A stretch of 64,000 bases of DNA from the NCBI GenBank assembly GCA_963664365.1, contig OY761144.1, positions 2,294,001 to 2,358,000 on the forward strand, in the 5' to 3' direction. Within the stretch, counting starts at the first letter, position 1; each line of letters opens with the position of its first letter. This document shows, piece after piece, positions 51,605-62,499 of this stretch. Position numbers and translations under genes: made by a program. The notes below the pieces were generated by a model. That model worked only from the letters and a program-made list of their open reading frames with translations. It was not told the DNA's origin and did no database searches. The stretch is from VXRN01 sp963664365. GTDB taxonomy: Bacteria > Chloroflexota > Dehalococcoidia > Lucifugimonadales > UBA1123.

Positions 51605-52228
51605 CTAGTGGAACAACCGCCTGAGCCAGGAAACTAGGACGTCAACCTGTGGGACGTCAGGATCAAGGAAGCGCGCAGTAATCGCTTGGCCATAGGGCTT
51701 GCCCGGGTCCTCCTGCCATGCCAGCCAGGTATGAATGACTGCCTTGAGTTCGTCGTTTTCTTTGAATAGCCTATCGGGGATAGAATCCACGCTCCTAATC
51801 ACGTGGCCAAGAAGATCGTTCGGCTGCGGAACAAGAAACAGTAGAAAGTCTTCCAGCATTCCCGAAGTCCGGTTGTCCGGCATTATCCAGATCCCCGCTC
51901 TTGGCAAGAGCGACACTTCAGGAGGCTCTAATATCGTGCCGTCTGGTTTTGGTTCTGTGGGGACATTCCGGTATCCAACTTGAACGAACCGGTCACGGAT
52001 AGCCTGCCAACGCGATTCCACACTTGCGTCTGCGTCAATTACCACGCCAACTACAGCGCCAACCTCGTTACTAGCCTTCAACTGGACAGGGATATCGTCA
52101 AGAAGGTTATCGACTCCATCGAGATCTTTAACTTCGTCGAGTGGGCCGATGTCGCGATTGCCGCAGATGTGCTTTAAAACATGCTCGTCATCTTTTCCCT
52201 CGACCAACAATGCCTTTCCGCCCGCCAT
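51605..52228 (-). CDS. TOPRIM-like DUF3226 protein, partner of an OLD-like ATPase
   Basis: 207 aa. TOPRIM-type elements: a Glu in LLVEGKDDEHVL (Glu10, GKDD) and a DxD in GVVIDADASVESRW (near residues 66-68), followed by GIWIMPDNRTSGMLEDFLLFL. This is the DUF3226 (OLD-family nuclease-like) fold. It shares one base (TGATG) with the ATPase gene upstream, so the two are co-translated. Paired AAA + TOPRIM genes occur in OLD and PARIS anti-phage systems; PARIS uses a different TOPRIM family (DUF4435). Confidence 0.75.
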   Translation of the reverse strand: MAGGKALLVEGKDDEHVLKHICGNRDIGPLDEVKDLDGVDNLLDDIPVQLKASNEVGAVVGVVIDADASVESRWQAIRDRFVQVGYRNVPTEPKPDGTILEPPEVSLLPRAGIWIMPDNRTSGMLEDFLLFLVPQPNDLLGHVIRSVDSIPDRLFKENDELKAVIHTWLAWQEDPGKPYGQAITARFLDPDVPQVDVLVSWLRRLFH

Positions 52229-53367
52229 CAGCGCACCTCAATTTGATCACGTGTCACGACCGCCAACTCTTCTTCGGAGAACACCGTGGGAATGATGTCG
52301 TCGCCTCGGCGCGTCAAGCGTAGAAGGGCGCCATCCTCAGGAGCTTCGGACGCGGCCTCTTGGAACGCTTCGACGGCGTCCCAACTGTGGGAAGTGGCGA
52401 AGACCTGGACGTCGAGGGATTGCGCCATCCGGAAAATCACGCGCCAAGTATCCAACTGCACCGTATGGTGCAGGCCGTTTTCAAACTCGTCGATCAGCAG
52501 GAGTCCGCCGCCCGCATTGACGAGCGACAGAACTATTGCGAGCAAGCGGTTCAGTCCATCGCCGAAAGAGCGGAGTGGTACGGGCCGAGGGAAGTTGTCG
52601 GTGCGCGCAATCATGGTTCTCGTCCTGAAAGTACCTTCGCCGCCAACCAGAGTGATGTCTGAGATACCAGGTTCGATGATGTGCAACGCGTCAACTACGT
52701 CCTGCTGACTGTCAGTGAGCGCGATGTCGTCCCAGAGTTTGCCCAAATTGCCCGTCCGTTCGGCGCCAGAGGAACTGACGAAAATACATGGCATACGCTC
52801 TCTGCTGGAAGGTCTAGGAAAGTGCCTGTCAAATTGTCGGACATATCTCTCCAACGACCACGCATACTTTTCTTCCTCAGTCTCCGCGATCAGAGTAGGC
52901 TGGAGCTCCGTTTCCTCGAACTGTGCGTCTTGTTCGGTAGCCGACGCTTGACCGCGACGCGAATCCAACTCCTCCGCAACCCAATCCACTCTCAAAGTCA
53001 ATTTCATCAGCCCGGCTCTGCCATTGGCTTCAATCGTAATAGGACTAAAGTGGTCTGAAAGTCGAGGGAATCCGTAAAACAGCGCGGAAACCGGAACCAC
53101 ACCATCCGGATCAGAGAATTGCTCTTCTTGATTCCGCCGCCTGTCGTGTTCTTCTCGGGACGTGAGAATGCTACCCACCACTCTGGGATCGGCATTCTGA
53201 GTATGTAGGCGCAGCGCCTCGAGAATTGAGGATTTTCCGGTGTTGTTCTTTCCAGTGATCAGCGTAACCCGGCCCAGTTGGGATACCTCAAGACGGGAGA
53301 CGCCTCGGAAACCCTCGATACGCAGGCTTGGAATGTGCAGATCTTTGTCGGTTGTCCGGTCATCCAT
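52228..53367 (-). CDS. OLD/SMC-like AAA ATPase of an AAA-TOPRIM pair
   Basis: 379 aa. ABC/SMC-like ATPase: LRIEGFRGVSRLEVSQLGRVTLITGKNNTGKSSILEALRL with Walker A GKNNTGKS at residues 39-46, a long insertion in the middle with acidic coil (Q-rich 145-170), signature SFGDGLNRLL, Walker B GGLLLIDEFENGLHHTVQ and switch ATSHS. This is the AAA_15/AAA_21 architecture of OLD nucleases and defence ATPases. Divergent AT-rich leader (53368-53420) carries a possible TATACA/TACTAT -10 region. Confidence 0.85.
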   Translation of the reverse strand: MDDRTTDKDLHIPSLRIEGFRGVSRLEVSQLGRVTLITGKNNTGKSSILEALRLHTQNADPRVVGSILTSREEHDRRRNQEEQFSDPDGVVPVSALFYGFPRLSDHFSPITIEANGRAGLMKLTLRVDWVAEELDSRRGQASATEQDAQFEETELQPTLIAETEEEKYAWSLERYVRQFDRHFPRPSSRERMPCIFVSSSGAERTGNLGKLWDDIALTDSQQDVVDALHIIEPGISDITLVGGEGTFRTRTMIARTDNFPRPVPLRSFGDGLNRLLAIVLSLVNAGGGLLLIDEFENGLHHTVQLDTWRVIFRMAQSLDVQVFATSHSWDAVEAFQEAASEAPEDGALLRLTRRGDDIIPTVFSEEELAVVTRDQIEVR

Positions 53368-53496
53368 GATTTGACGCCTCTTTTCGATTCCGGCGATAGT
53401 AGAATTGTATAGTCCCGGCTGTGGTCACATCAACCCCAGACCATCAGCTTGAAATTCGCATAGACTCAAGCCGCCGCGCGAAGTATAATCCCCCTC

Positions 53497-54099
53497 ATGA
53501 TTATCGGCCTCCTCACCGACACACATCTCCCAAACGTAATCCGCAATCTCGACGAGCTCGGCCCCGAGCCGACGGAGTTCTTCGGAAGCGTCGATCTGAT
53601 ACTCCACGGAGGCGACCTGACCGCGCCCTACGTTCTCGACTGGCTTGAGCAGTTCGCTCCGGTGCTGTGCTCCACCGGCAACAACGACCCAATCCCGGAC
53701 TCCCGATGCCGTGACACACAGGTGATAGAGGTCGACGGCTGGCGCATTGGGATGACACACAGCCTCGGCGGGCAGTTCAGACCCGTTCACGTCCTCCAGA
53801 AGTACTTCCCGCAGTCGGTGGACATCATGGTATCGGGCCACACACACGAGGAGCGACTCGAACACCGCGACGACGTTACGTTAATCAACAGCGGCTCGAT
53901 AACCTTTCCCCACCACAAGGAGCTGCGACTAGGCACGGTCGGGCTGCTTGAGCTGTCCGAGCGCCGCTTGAGCGCGAAGATCTTCCCGCTCGGGCACACG
54001 CGCGGCAGGCCCAATCCGGGACAGACTCTGAGCCTCGACCTCCATCGCAACGGCGACGGGGAGGTCTGGCTCGACTCACATGACAAGGTAATCGAATGA
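53497..54099 (+). CDS. metallophosphoesterase (YfcE/MJ0936 type)
   Basis: 200 aa. All motifs of calcineurin-like phosphodiesterases are present: D8-T-H10 (GLLTDTHLPN), ILHGGDLT, CSTGNND, and SGHTHE. Two metals would be bound by these. YfcE-like enzymes hydrolyse phosphodiesters in vitro; the natural substrate is unknown. Its stop overlaps the CoA-transferase start. Confidence 0.88.
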   Translation: MIIGLLTDTHLPNVIRNLDELGPEPTEFFGSVDLILHGGDLTAPYVLDWLEQFAPVLCSTGNNDPIPDSRCRDTQVIEVDGWRIGMTHSLGGQFRPVHVLQKYFPQSVDIMVSGHTHEERLEHRDDVTLINSGSITFPHHKELRLGTVGLLELSERRLSAKIFPLGHTRGRPNPGQTLSLDLHRNGDGEVWLDSHDKVIE

Positions 54100-56531
54100 A
54101 GCAGCTTTTCGACGGCATCAGAGTACTGGACTTCAGTTGCGGCATGGCGAGTTCCGTTGCCACGATGGTCATGTCCGACTTCGGCGCCGAGGTCATAAAG
54201 ATCGAGCCTCCCGAAGGCGATCCCTACCGTTCGGTTCCGTCCTCCCTGCTCTGGAATCGTGGCAAGAAGAGCGTAGCGCTCGACCTCACCACCGACGAGG
54301 GCCGTACACATGCGAGGACGTTGGCAGCATCCGCCGATGTCGTGGTCGAGAGCTTCGTTCCAGGCGACAGTGAGCGGTTTGGCCTCGACTACGATTCGCT
54401 AAAGTCACTCAATCCCGGCCTTGTGTACACGTCCGTCACCGGATTCGGACCGAGTGGACCCTACGCGCGCTATCTCCCATACGAACAGTTGGTAAGCGCG
54501 AAGAGCGGAAGGTACATGACCTTCGCAGGGATGAATAACCGTGAGGGTCCCAACTACGGGGCGGTACAGGTCGCCAGCCACAGCGCGGCAATGGCCGCCG
54601 TCCGGGGAACGGTTGCCGCGCTCATGATTCGCGACCGTACCGGCCGGGGTCAGAGGGTGGAGACCAGCCTATTGAGGGCGATCACAAGCTACGACATCGC
54701 CCAGTGGTTTCTATGGCAGCTGATGATCAATTTCCCGGAAGATTTCCAGCATGACCCAGCGGTTTTCGCTTTAAGGCCGGCTCCTTTACACTACATGTCG
54801 GTCCGCACCAAGGATGGTCGCTGGATGGTACTCGCCAACTTGATGCAGAGACTGTTCGTTGCCAAGATCCATGCAATAGGCCTGGGGCATCTCCTCGAAG
54901 ACCCGAGGTACGCTGCCGCTCCTGACCTCGATGACGAACCGCGCGAAGAGATGCGCGACTTCATCCTGGAGAGAATGCAGGAGCGGACGCTCGATGAGTG
55001 GGTGGACCTGTTCATGAACGACAAGGGCGACGTCGCCGCTGAGCCCTTCCTGACATCCACTCAGGCTCTCGATCACTCCCAGCTTGTTCACAACGGATTT
55101 ATCGAACGTGTGGAAGATCCGACCGTTGGCACGATGCGACAACTCGGCACTCTTTGCCGGATGGACGGCGCTCCTCCCTCGGTCCAGGGCCCCGCTCCCC
55201 TCCTGGGACAACATACCAAGGAGGTAATCGACGGGCTTGACGGACATGGTCCCAGGCCTGTCGCAGCAAGCACGGGAGAGTTCCCCGCTCATCCGCTAGA
55301 GGACGTGACCGTCCTCGACCTCTCTACCGTCATCGCCGGACCTCTAACGGGGTCACTGCTCTCCGAGCTTGGCGCCAGGGTGATCCGCATCGAGACCGTC
55401 GATGGCGACTGGATGCGCCAGACCACCAAATGGGGCTTCTTCGTCGAGCGAACGATGGCCGGCACCCAGGGTCTGTCGATCAACCTCAAGACTCCGGAGG
55501 GGCAAGATATATTGGACAGATTGCTGCCGAAGGTGGACGTCGTTCTGCACAACATGCGCCCCGGCGCTCCCGAGCGCGTTGGCATTGGAATAGATCGCGT
55601 CAGGGAGGCGAATCCTGACGCGATCTATGTGTACCTCGGCGGGTACGGCTCATCCGGACCTTACAGCCACCGGCCCGCGATGCACCCGATCGGAGGCGCG
55701 GTTGGCGGAGGCGTCATGGCGCAGGTAGGAGGACCCGACACGTTGCCGCCCCCGGATGCTGAGGTATCAATGGACGAGCTTCGCCAACATGCAAGACGCC
55801 TTTGGAGAGCCAACGAGGTCAACCCGGACCCCAATACCGCGATGGTTACCGCCACCGCGATAACGATGGCGCTGTACGCCAGGCAGCGTCACGGCGCCAA
55901 GCAGTACGTCGAAACAACTATGATCGGCGCGTGCGCCTACGTCAACGCCGATGACTTCTTCGACTATGACGGCAGGCCGCCGAGGACCGTTCCAGACAGG
56001 GAGGGCTACGGACTCGACGCTTGCCAGCGTCTGTACCAGTCTTCGGACGGCTGGGTCTTTCTGATGTGTCCGTTCGAGGACGAATGGCAGCGGCTGTGCC
56101 AAGCGTTGGAGCGTACCGACCTGATGGAAGACGCCCGATTCGCCACCCCTGAGTCTCGCAAAGCCAACGACGACGCGCTCGTTTCCGAGCTTGCGGCGGT
56201 GTTCAGCAAACGCCGAGCGCTTGAGTGGGAAGAACTGCTTACCTCAGCCGACGTGGGATGTGTTCAGGTGGAAGAGAGGGGCACGTACCACTTCTTCTCC
56301 GAAGATGACCACGCCCAGCAGAACGATCTGACGGTCGAAGTCGAGCACCCCAGGTTTGGCAAGTTCTGGCGCTACGCTCCCGTCTTGGAGTTCTCCGATA
56401 CCTCGTGTATAGTCGGGCCGGGAATTCTAAAGGGCCAACACACCATGCCAATCATGAAAGAGCTAGGCTACTCCATCGAGCAGATACACCGAATGAAGGA
56501 CGATGGCGTGCTCTCTTGGGAGGAGCCGTAG
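54096..56531 (+). CDS. tandem CaiB/BaiF family III CoA transferase (two-domain fusion)
   Basis: 811 aa made of two CaiB-like domains, residues about 1-395 and 405-811. Both start with the family signature: GIRVLDFSCGMASSVATMVMSDFGAEVIKIEPPEGD and VTVLDLSTVIAGPLTGSLLSELGARVIRIETVDGDWMR. Family III enzymes move CoA between carboxylic acids through an Asp anhydride. In domain 1 the usual catalytic Asp position appears to be Ala (AVQVASHSAAM); domain 2 keeps an Asp at a similar place (NPDPNTAM). Perhaps only one site is active. Confidence 0.85.
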   Translation: MKQLFDGIRVLDFSCGMASSVATMVMSDFGAEVIKIEPPEGDPYRSVPSSLLWNRGKKSVALDLTTDEGRTHARTLAASADVVVESFVPGDSERFGLDYDSLKSLNPGLVYTSVTGFGPSGPYARYLPYEQLVSAKSGRYMTFAGMNNREGPNYGAVQVASHSAAMAAVRGTVAALMIRDRTGRGQRVETSLLRAITSYDIAQWFLWQLMINFPEDFQHDPAVFALRPAPLHYMSVRTKDGRWMVLANLMQRLFVAKIHAIGLGHLLEDPRYAAAPDLDDEPREEMRDFILERMQERTLDEWVDLFMNDKGDVAAEPFLTSTQALDHSQLVHNGFIERVEDPTVGTMRQLGTLCRMDGAPPSVQGPAPLLGQHTKEVIDGLDGHGPRPVAASTGEFPAHPLEDVTVLDLSTVIAGPLTGSLLSELGARVIRIETVDGDWMRQTTKWGFFVERTMAGTQGLSINLKTPEGQDILDRLLPKVDVVLHNMRPGAPERVGIGIDRVREANPDAIYVYLGGYGSSGPYSHRPAMHPIGGAVGGGVMAQVGGPDTLPPPDAEVSMDELRQHARRLWRANEVNPDPNTAMVTATAITMALYARQRHGAKQYVETTMIGACAYVNADDFFDYDGRPPRTVPDREGYGLDACQRLYQSSDGWVFLMCPFEDEWQRLCQALERTDLMEDARFATPESRKANDDALVSELAAVFSKRRALEWEELLTSADVGCVQVEERGTYHFFSEDDHAQQNDLTVEVEHPRFGKFWRYAPVLEFSDTSCIVGPGILKGQHTMPIMKELGYSIEQIHRMKDDGVLSWEEP

Positions 56532-56590
56532 GAGTCGGCGATCGCCTGCCGGACTCACACGCAGACCGAGCAACGGAGCAACCGCAGCAC

Positions 56591-58741
<2,151 letters not shown>

Positions 58742-58797
58742 GAGCACAGTCAAAGCCTTAATGGTACTGTATATGATACTATGACAAGCGAAGTCCG

Positions 58798-59037
58798 TTG
58801 ACCCAGTTCGACAAGCTGATCGCCCGCATTCTCGCCCGTCCGCCGGAGGCGGAGTTCCGTGATGTGCGTCGCGTTCTGGAAGCTTATGGATGGACACTTA
58901 CTCGCCAGCGAGGAAGCCACGTCTCGTTCACCAAGCGGGGTGAGCGTCATATCATCGTGGCGACTACTACCGGGGGAAGAAAAGTCAAACGGACGTACGT
59001 GACTAGAATCATCAATCGGCTCGGACTGAACGAATAG
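58798..59037 (+). CDS. hicA: HicA-type mRNA interferase toxin
   Basis: 79 aa, TTG start at 58798. The dsRBD-like HicA fold is recognised by FRDVRRVLEAYGWTLTRQRGSHVSFTKRGERHIIVAT, where the catalytic His is in GSHVSF. HicA cleaves mRNA. A TATGAT at 58772-58777 may be its -10 box. Two bases separate it from hicB reading frame start candidates. Confidence 0.88.
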   Translation: MTQFDKLIARILARPPEAEFRDVRRVLEAYGWTLTRQRGSHVSFTKRGERHIIVATTTGGRKVKRTYVTRIINRLGLNE

Positions 59038-59053
59038 TGTGGAGGTAACACTC

Positions 59054-59500
59054 GTGACGACCGAAACAAAACCCCTCGACTACTTTCTCAGTCTGGAATA
59101 CCCCATTGATATCATTGCCGACCCCGACGGAGGGTACGTCGCCGTCTTCCCTGATCTGCCCGGCTGCATGACCCAGGGCGAGACTCTAGAAGAAGTCATA
59201 TATATGGCGAAAGAAGCTCGCGAGCTTTGGCTTGAGTGCGAGTACGACACGGACCCCAACGACATCCCTTTGCCCTCGTACCCTGTCGAGTACAGCGGCA
59301 AGTTCAACGTCCGCATACCCAAATCGCTTCATCACCTTCTTGCGGACGCGGCGGAACGCGACGGAGTAAGTCTCAACCAGTACGTGGTAATGTTGCTCGC
59401 GCGTGGAGAGGCAGAGGACCGCGCCCTGCTTCAGGCTGCCCAAGCCCAGAGCCTAGCTAACGAGCGCGCTCACCAGACGTCTGACGCCGCTGCCGACTAG
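59054..59500 (+). CDS. hicB: HicB-type antitoxin
   Basis: 148 aa. The HicB fold is seen as PIDIIADPDGGYVAVFPDLPGCMTQGETLEEVIYMAKEARELWLE, followed by an RHH-type C-terminus (FNVRIPKSLHHLLADAAERDGVSLNQYVVMLLARG). GTG at 59054 is chosen because GGAGGT lies 7 bases upstream; GTG at 59039 is another in-frame start without such a site. HicB blocks HicA and usually represses the operon. Confidence 0.88.
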   Translation: MTTETKPLDYFLSLEYPIDIIADPDGGYVAVFPDLPGCMTQGETLEEVIYMAKEARELWLECEYDTDPNDIPLPSYPVEYSGKFNVRIPKSLHHLLADAAERDGVSLNQYVVMLLARGEAEDRALLQAAQAQSLANERAHQTSDAAAD

Positions 59501-59526
59501 CTAGCGCCAATCACTCAGGACAAGAA

Positions 59527-60684
59527 ATGACCGCAACACAGACCGCCAACATCACCCATATTCTTCAGGACGCTCACGATCTCGCCGACCTCGTAAGTAC
59601 CGCTACCGACCGCATCGAGGCGGAGCGCCGGATACCGCCGGATGTCTCCAACGAGATCGCGGACCGCGGCTTCTTCAGGCTGCTGCTGCCGAGGTCTCTG
59701 GGCGGCGCGGAGATGGAACACCCCGACTTTCTCAAGGTAGTCCGCATCTTCGCCGAGGCCGATGCCAGCGTGGCATGGTGCATCAACCAGAACAACGTCT
59801 TCTCCACCAACGCGGTCCGAGCGCCCGAAGAGACCGCCAGAGAAATCTGGACCGTCCAGCGAAACGTCGTCACCAACGGCCCACCGATGCCACAAAGCAG
59901 GGCCGACGTCGTCGAGGGCGGCTACCGACTGAGCGGACATTGGAACTTCAGCAGCGGCTTCCCTCACGCGACTTGGCTCGCCGCGCTCACGCCGATATAT
60001 CGCCCCGGCGATGACGAACCCTTTGAGACGCGAACTTTGCTCATTCCCAAACACGAGGCCAAACCGGTGGATGTCTGGCAGGTCGGCGGGCTCAGGGGCA
60101 CAGGCAGCCTGAGTTTTGAGGCGGAGGACGTGTTCGTTCCGGCGGCGCGCTCGTATCCCACCAACGCTAAGTCCAGCGAACCGGGGCCGATCTACGTTCT
60201 TCCGACGACGTTGATGTTCTGCTCCGGCTTCGCGACTGTGGCTCTCGGCACGGCGCGCGCGGGACTCGACGCCGCGATTGAGCTGACGAAGTCGAAGACT
60301 CAGCACTTCCAGCAGGCGAAGATGAGCGACCTCTCCACTACGCAGCGGATGGTCGGACAGGCTGAAGCCATCTGGAACGCCGCGCGCGCATACCTGAACG
60401 AGGCGTCGCTCGCGATGTGGGACGGAGCCAAGACCAACCACTCGCTGACCATGGAGGAGCGCATCAACGTCCGATTGGCCAGCACTCACGCGATCCGGCA
60501 GGCCGCCGAGGTGGTGGATATCGCTTACGCGCTTTGCGGTTCGAGCGCGATCTTCGCCGCCAATCCCATTCAGCGCCGATTCCAAGACGTCCATACCATT
60601 ACGCAACAGGTGCAGGGGCGGCTCACCCACTACGATACGGCGGGCCAGCACTTCCTGGACATCGAGCCGACGGGAATCTTCTAG
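59527..60684 (+). CDS. acyl-CoA dehydrogenase-like flavoprotein (HsaA/PheA monooxygenase group)
   Basis: 385 aa. An acyl-CoA dehydrogenase fold: ADRGFFRLLLPRSLGGAEMEHPDFLKVVRIFAEADASVAWCINQ, then RLSGHWNFSSGFPHATWLAAL (SGxWxFaSG), QVGGLRGTGSLSFEAEDVFVP and a C-terminal AANPIQRRFQDVHTITQQVQGR. The SGxWxFxSG motif and lack of a recognisable catalytic Glu place it with two-component flavin monooxygenases such as HsaA rather than with true dehydrogenases. Substrate unknown. Confidence 0.82.
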   Translation: MTATQTANITHILQDAHDLADLVSTATDRIEAERRIPPDVSNEIADRGFFRLLLPRSLGGAEMEHPDFLKVVRIFAEADASVAWCINQNNVFSTNAVRAPEETAREIWTVQRNVVTNGPPMPQSRADVVEGGYRLSGHWNFSSGFPHATWLAALTPIYRPGDDEPFETRTLLIPKHEAKPVDVWQVGGLRGTGSLSFEAEDVFVPAARSYPTNAKSSEPGPIYVLPTTLMFCSGFATVALGTARAGLDAAIELTKSKTQHFQQAKMSDLSTTQRMVGQAEAIWNAARAYLNEASLAMWDGAKTNHSLTMEERINVRLASTHAIRQAAEVVDIAYALCGSSAIFAANPIQRRFQDVHTITQQVQGRLTHYDTAGQHFLDIEPTGIF

Positions 60685-60795
60685 CGGGTCAGTTGCCGGG
60701 GGCGTATGAGGTTCTTATCATGAGGAGCGAGCGTCTGCTAGACTCAGAGCAGCCGGCAGCGTGCTAGGAGTAAACTCGGCCTAGAAGGAAGTAGG

Positions 60796-62034
60796 ATGCG
60801 AAACACGTACACGCTCCATCTCAAGAACTTTCGCTCGATCCGCGACGCCAAGATAGACATCGCTCCGCTGACGGTCGTCTATGGTCCGAATGGATCGGGC
60901 AAGTCATCGCTGATCTATGGCCTGCTGACACTCAGAAACTTTCTGACCAATCCCAACCAGAATATTCCGAGCTTGTTCTCATATCCGACGCTGAATTTGG
61001 GGGGATTCGAGGAGGTGGTGTCTGATCATGCCAAGGATAGAACCATTTCCCTCTCGGTAGATGTATCTTCTGCATCGGCGTCGTCCCAGTACACGCTAGG
61101 AATCGCGCAATCGGGGGGCAAGGCCATAATCAAGGCGGACATTAATCCTCACTATTGGGGGCCATTCGATCTTAGTCTCGATATCGCTTTTCCCTACCAT
61201 GCCAACCAAACTGTATCGCATGCAATCGACTTCAGCCACGACACTCCCGGATTCTTCGGATTCTCATGGAACGGAATCGCGTTGAACGATGACCAAACTC
61301 CCTCTTTCTTGCATGAACATCTCCCCGGACTTCTTACAACTGCCAACTCGCCTATGGAACTCTCAAGAGCCATAGGCTTCGTCCCGCTACGGCGTGGATT
61401 CACTATGCCCATCTACAGCGTATCCAATGTGGCACCATTTCTGTCCTCAGATATTGAAGTCGCGTCGCTAATCGCCTCAGAAAGATTCCTAGAGTATGAA
61501 GTCAGCGATTATTTGGAAATGGTAGCTGATCGACAGATTCGAGTTCGCATGCAACCTGGGATTGCTTCGTTCTACATAGACTCCGTACCCCGAAGAAACG
61601 GAGGCGTTCCCGTTTCAATGGTCAACGAAGGCTACGGCATCAACCAGATCGCGTACATGTTGACAATCTGTTTGCATCCCAATTCCAAAGTCGTCGCCAT
61701 CGAGGAACCCGAAATCCACCTGCACCCGTCGATGGTGAGGAAACTCGTTCACGCTATGGTGGACATCACCTCCAGCATGGACAAGCGAATCATCGTATCT
61801 ACCCATAGCGAGACCTTCGTTCTGGCCCTGCTGGCCCAGATCGCCAAGGGCGAAATCGGCGTGGACGACGTTTCATTCATCTTAGCCGAGAAAGAGGAGG
61901 GGGTGAGCAGATTCACCAAGCAGGAGGCGAGTACCAACGGGCAGCTTGAAGGTGGAGTCACTTCGTTCATCTCTTCAGGATTCGAAGATATAGCAACATT
62001 CCTTGGACTGGACTCTGAGAAAGTCCAGGGTTAA
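60796..62034 (+). CDS. AAA (AAA_21/DUF3696-like) ATPase paired with a PIN-like protein
   Basis: 412 aa. SMC-like ATPase: LKNFRSIRDAKIDIAPLTVVYGPNGSGKSSLIYGL (Walker A GPNGSGKSS near residues 31-39), SMVNEGYGINQIAYMLTIC as the signature region, Walker B KVVAIEEPEIHLHP and switch VSTHSETFVLAL. The central part is longer and unique. It lies 3 bases upstream of a PIN-like gene; such ATPase-nuclease pairs are a common build of defence systems. AT-richer than the neighbours. Ribosome site AAGGAAG before the ATG. Confidence 0.8.
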   Translation: MRNTYTLHLKNFRSIRDAKIDIAPLTVVYGPNGSGKSSLIYGLLTLRNFLTNPNQNIPSLFSYPTLNLGGFEEVVSDHAKDRTISLSVDVSSASASSQYTLGIAQSGGKAIIKADINPHYWGPFDLSLDIAFPYHANQTVSHAIDFSHDTPGFFGFSWNGIALNDDQTPSFLHEHLPGLLTTANSPMELSRAIGFVPLRRGFTMPIYSVSNVAPFLSSDIEVASLIASERFLEYEVSDYLEMVADRQIRVRMQPGIASFYIDSVPRRNGGVPVSMVNEGYGINQIAYMLTICLHPNSKVVAIEEPEIHLHPSMVRKLVHAMVDITSSMDKRIIVSTHSETFVLALLAQIAKGEIGVDDVSFILAEKEEGVSRFTKQEASTNGQLEGGVTSFISSGFEDIATFLGLDSEKVQG

Positions 62035-62037
62035 TCG

Positions 62038-62484
62038 ATGATCGTTGTCCTGAACGAATGGGTATTCCACGACCTGATGGGTGAAAATGGTCGTGAGTCT
62101 CAATGGGAGACAGTCAGTTTCCTCCGTCTCTTCTTCGAATCATCCGATGTGCTGGTCGTGCCTGCGGAGCCACGCTGGACACGGAAGGCATACCAGTTGA
62201 TGACTCTAACCGACACGGAACTCAGGAATGCCAGCCTTCAGTTCCACACACTCATACAAGATTTGAACCGCGCGAGATACGCTCGTATGGAGCAACAGGA
62301 ATCGGTTGCCCAAGAACTGCCGTCACAGCTACCCGAAGAAGACCGTTACCTAGTCTCCGCCTACCTGACATCCGACGCTCACCTGCTTGTTACCACGGAC
62401 GCAGAACTCCACGACGCACTCTCCGACTCCGACCTAGTCACCTGCCGGATGCGCGACGAGTTCTTGTCCGAGTACATTCACTGA
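62038..62484 (+). CDS. PIN-like domain protein, putative nuclease partner of the AAA ATPase
   Basis: 148 aa. The C-terminal half reads PEEDRYLVSAYLTSDAHLLVTTDAELHDALS, the typical last strand/helix of PIN domains (acidic residue, then lvTxDxxL). The first acidic residue of a PIN site, normally a D near residue 5, is here NEW (VLNEWVFHDLM), so the active site is degenerate or shifted to Glu7/Asp12. It follows the ATPase after 3 bases. Confidence 0.65.
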   Translation: MIVVLNEWVFHDLMGENGRESQWETVSFLRLFFESSDVLVVPAEPRWTRKAYQLMTLTDTELRNASLQFHTLIQDLNRARYARMEQQESVAQELPSQLPEEDRYLVSAYLTSDAHLLVTTDAELHDALSDSDLVTCRMRDEFLSEYIH

Positions 62485-62499
62485 CCTCTCAACTCATCC

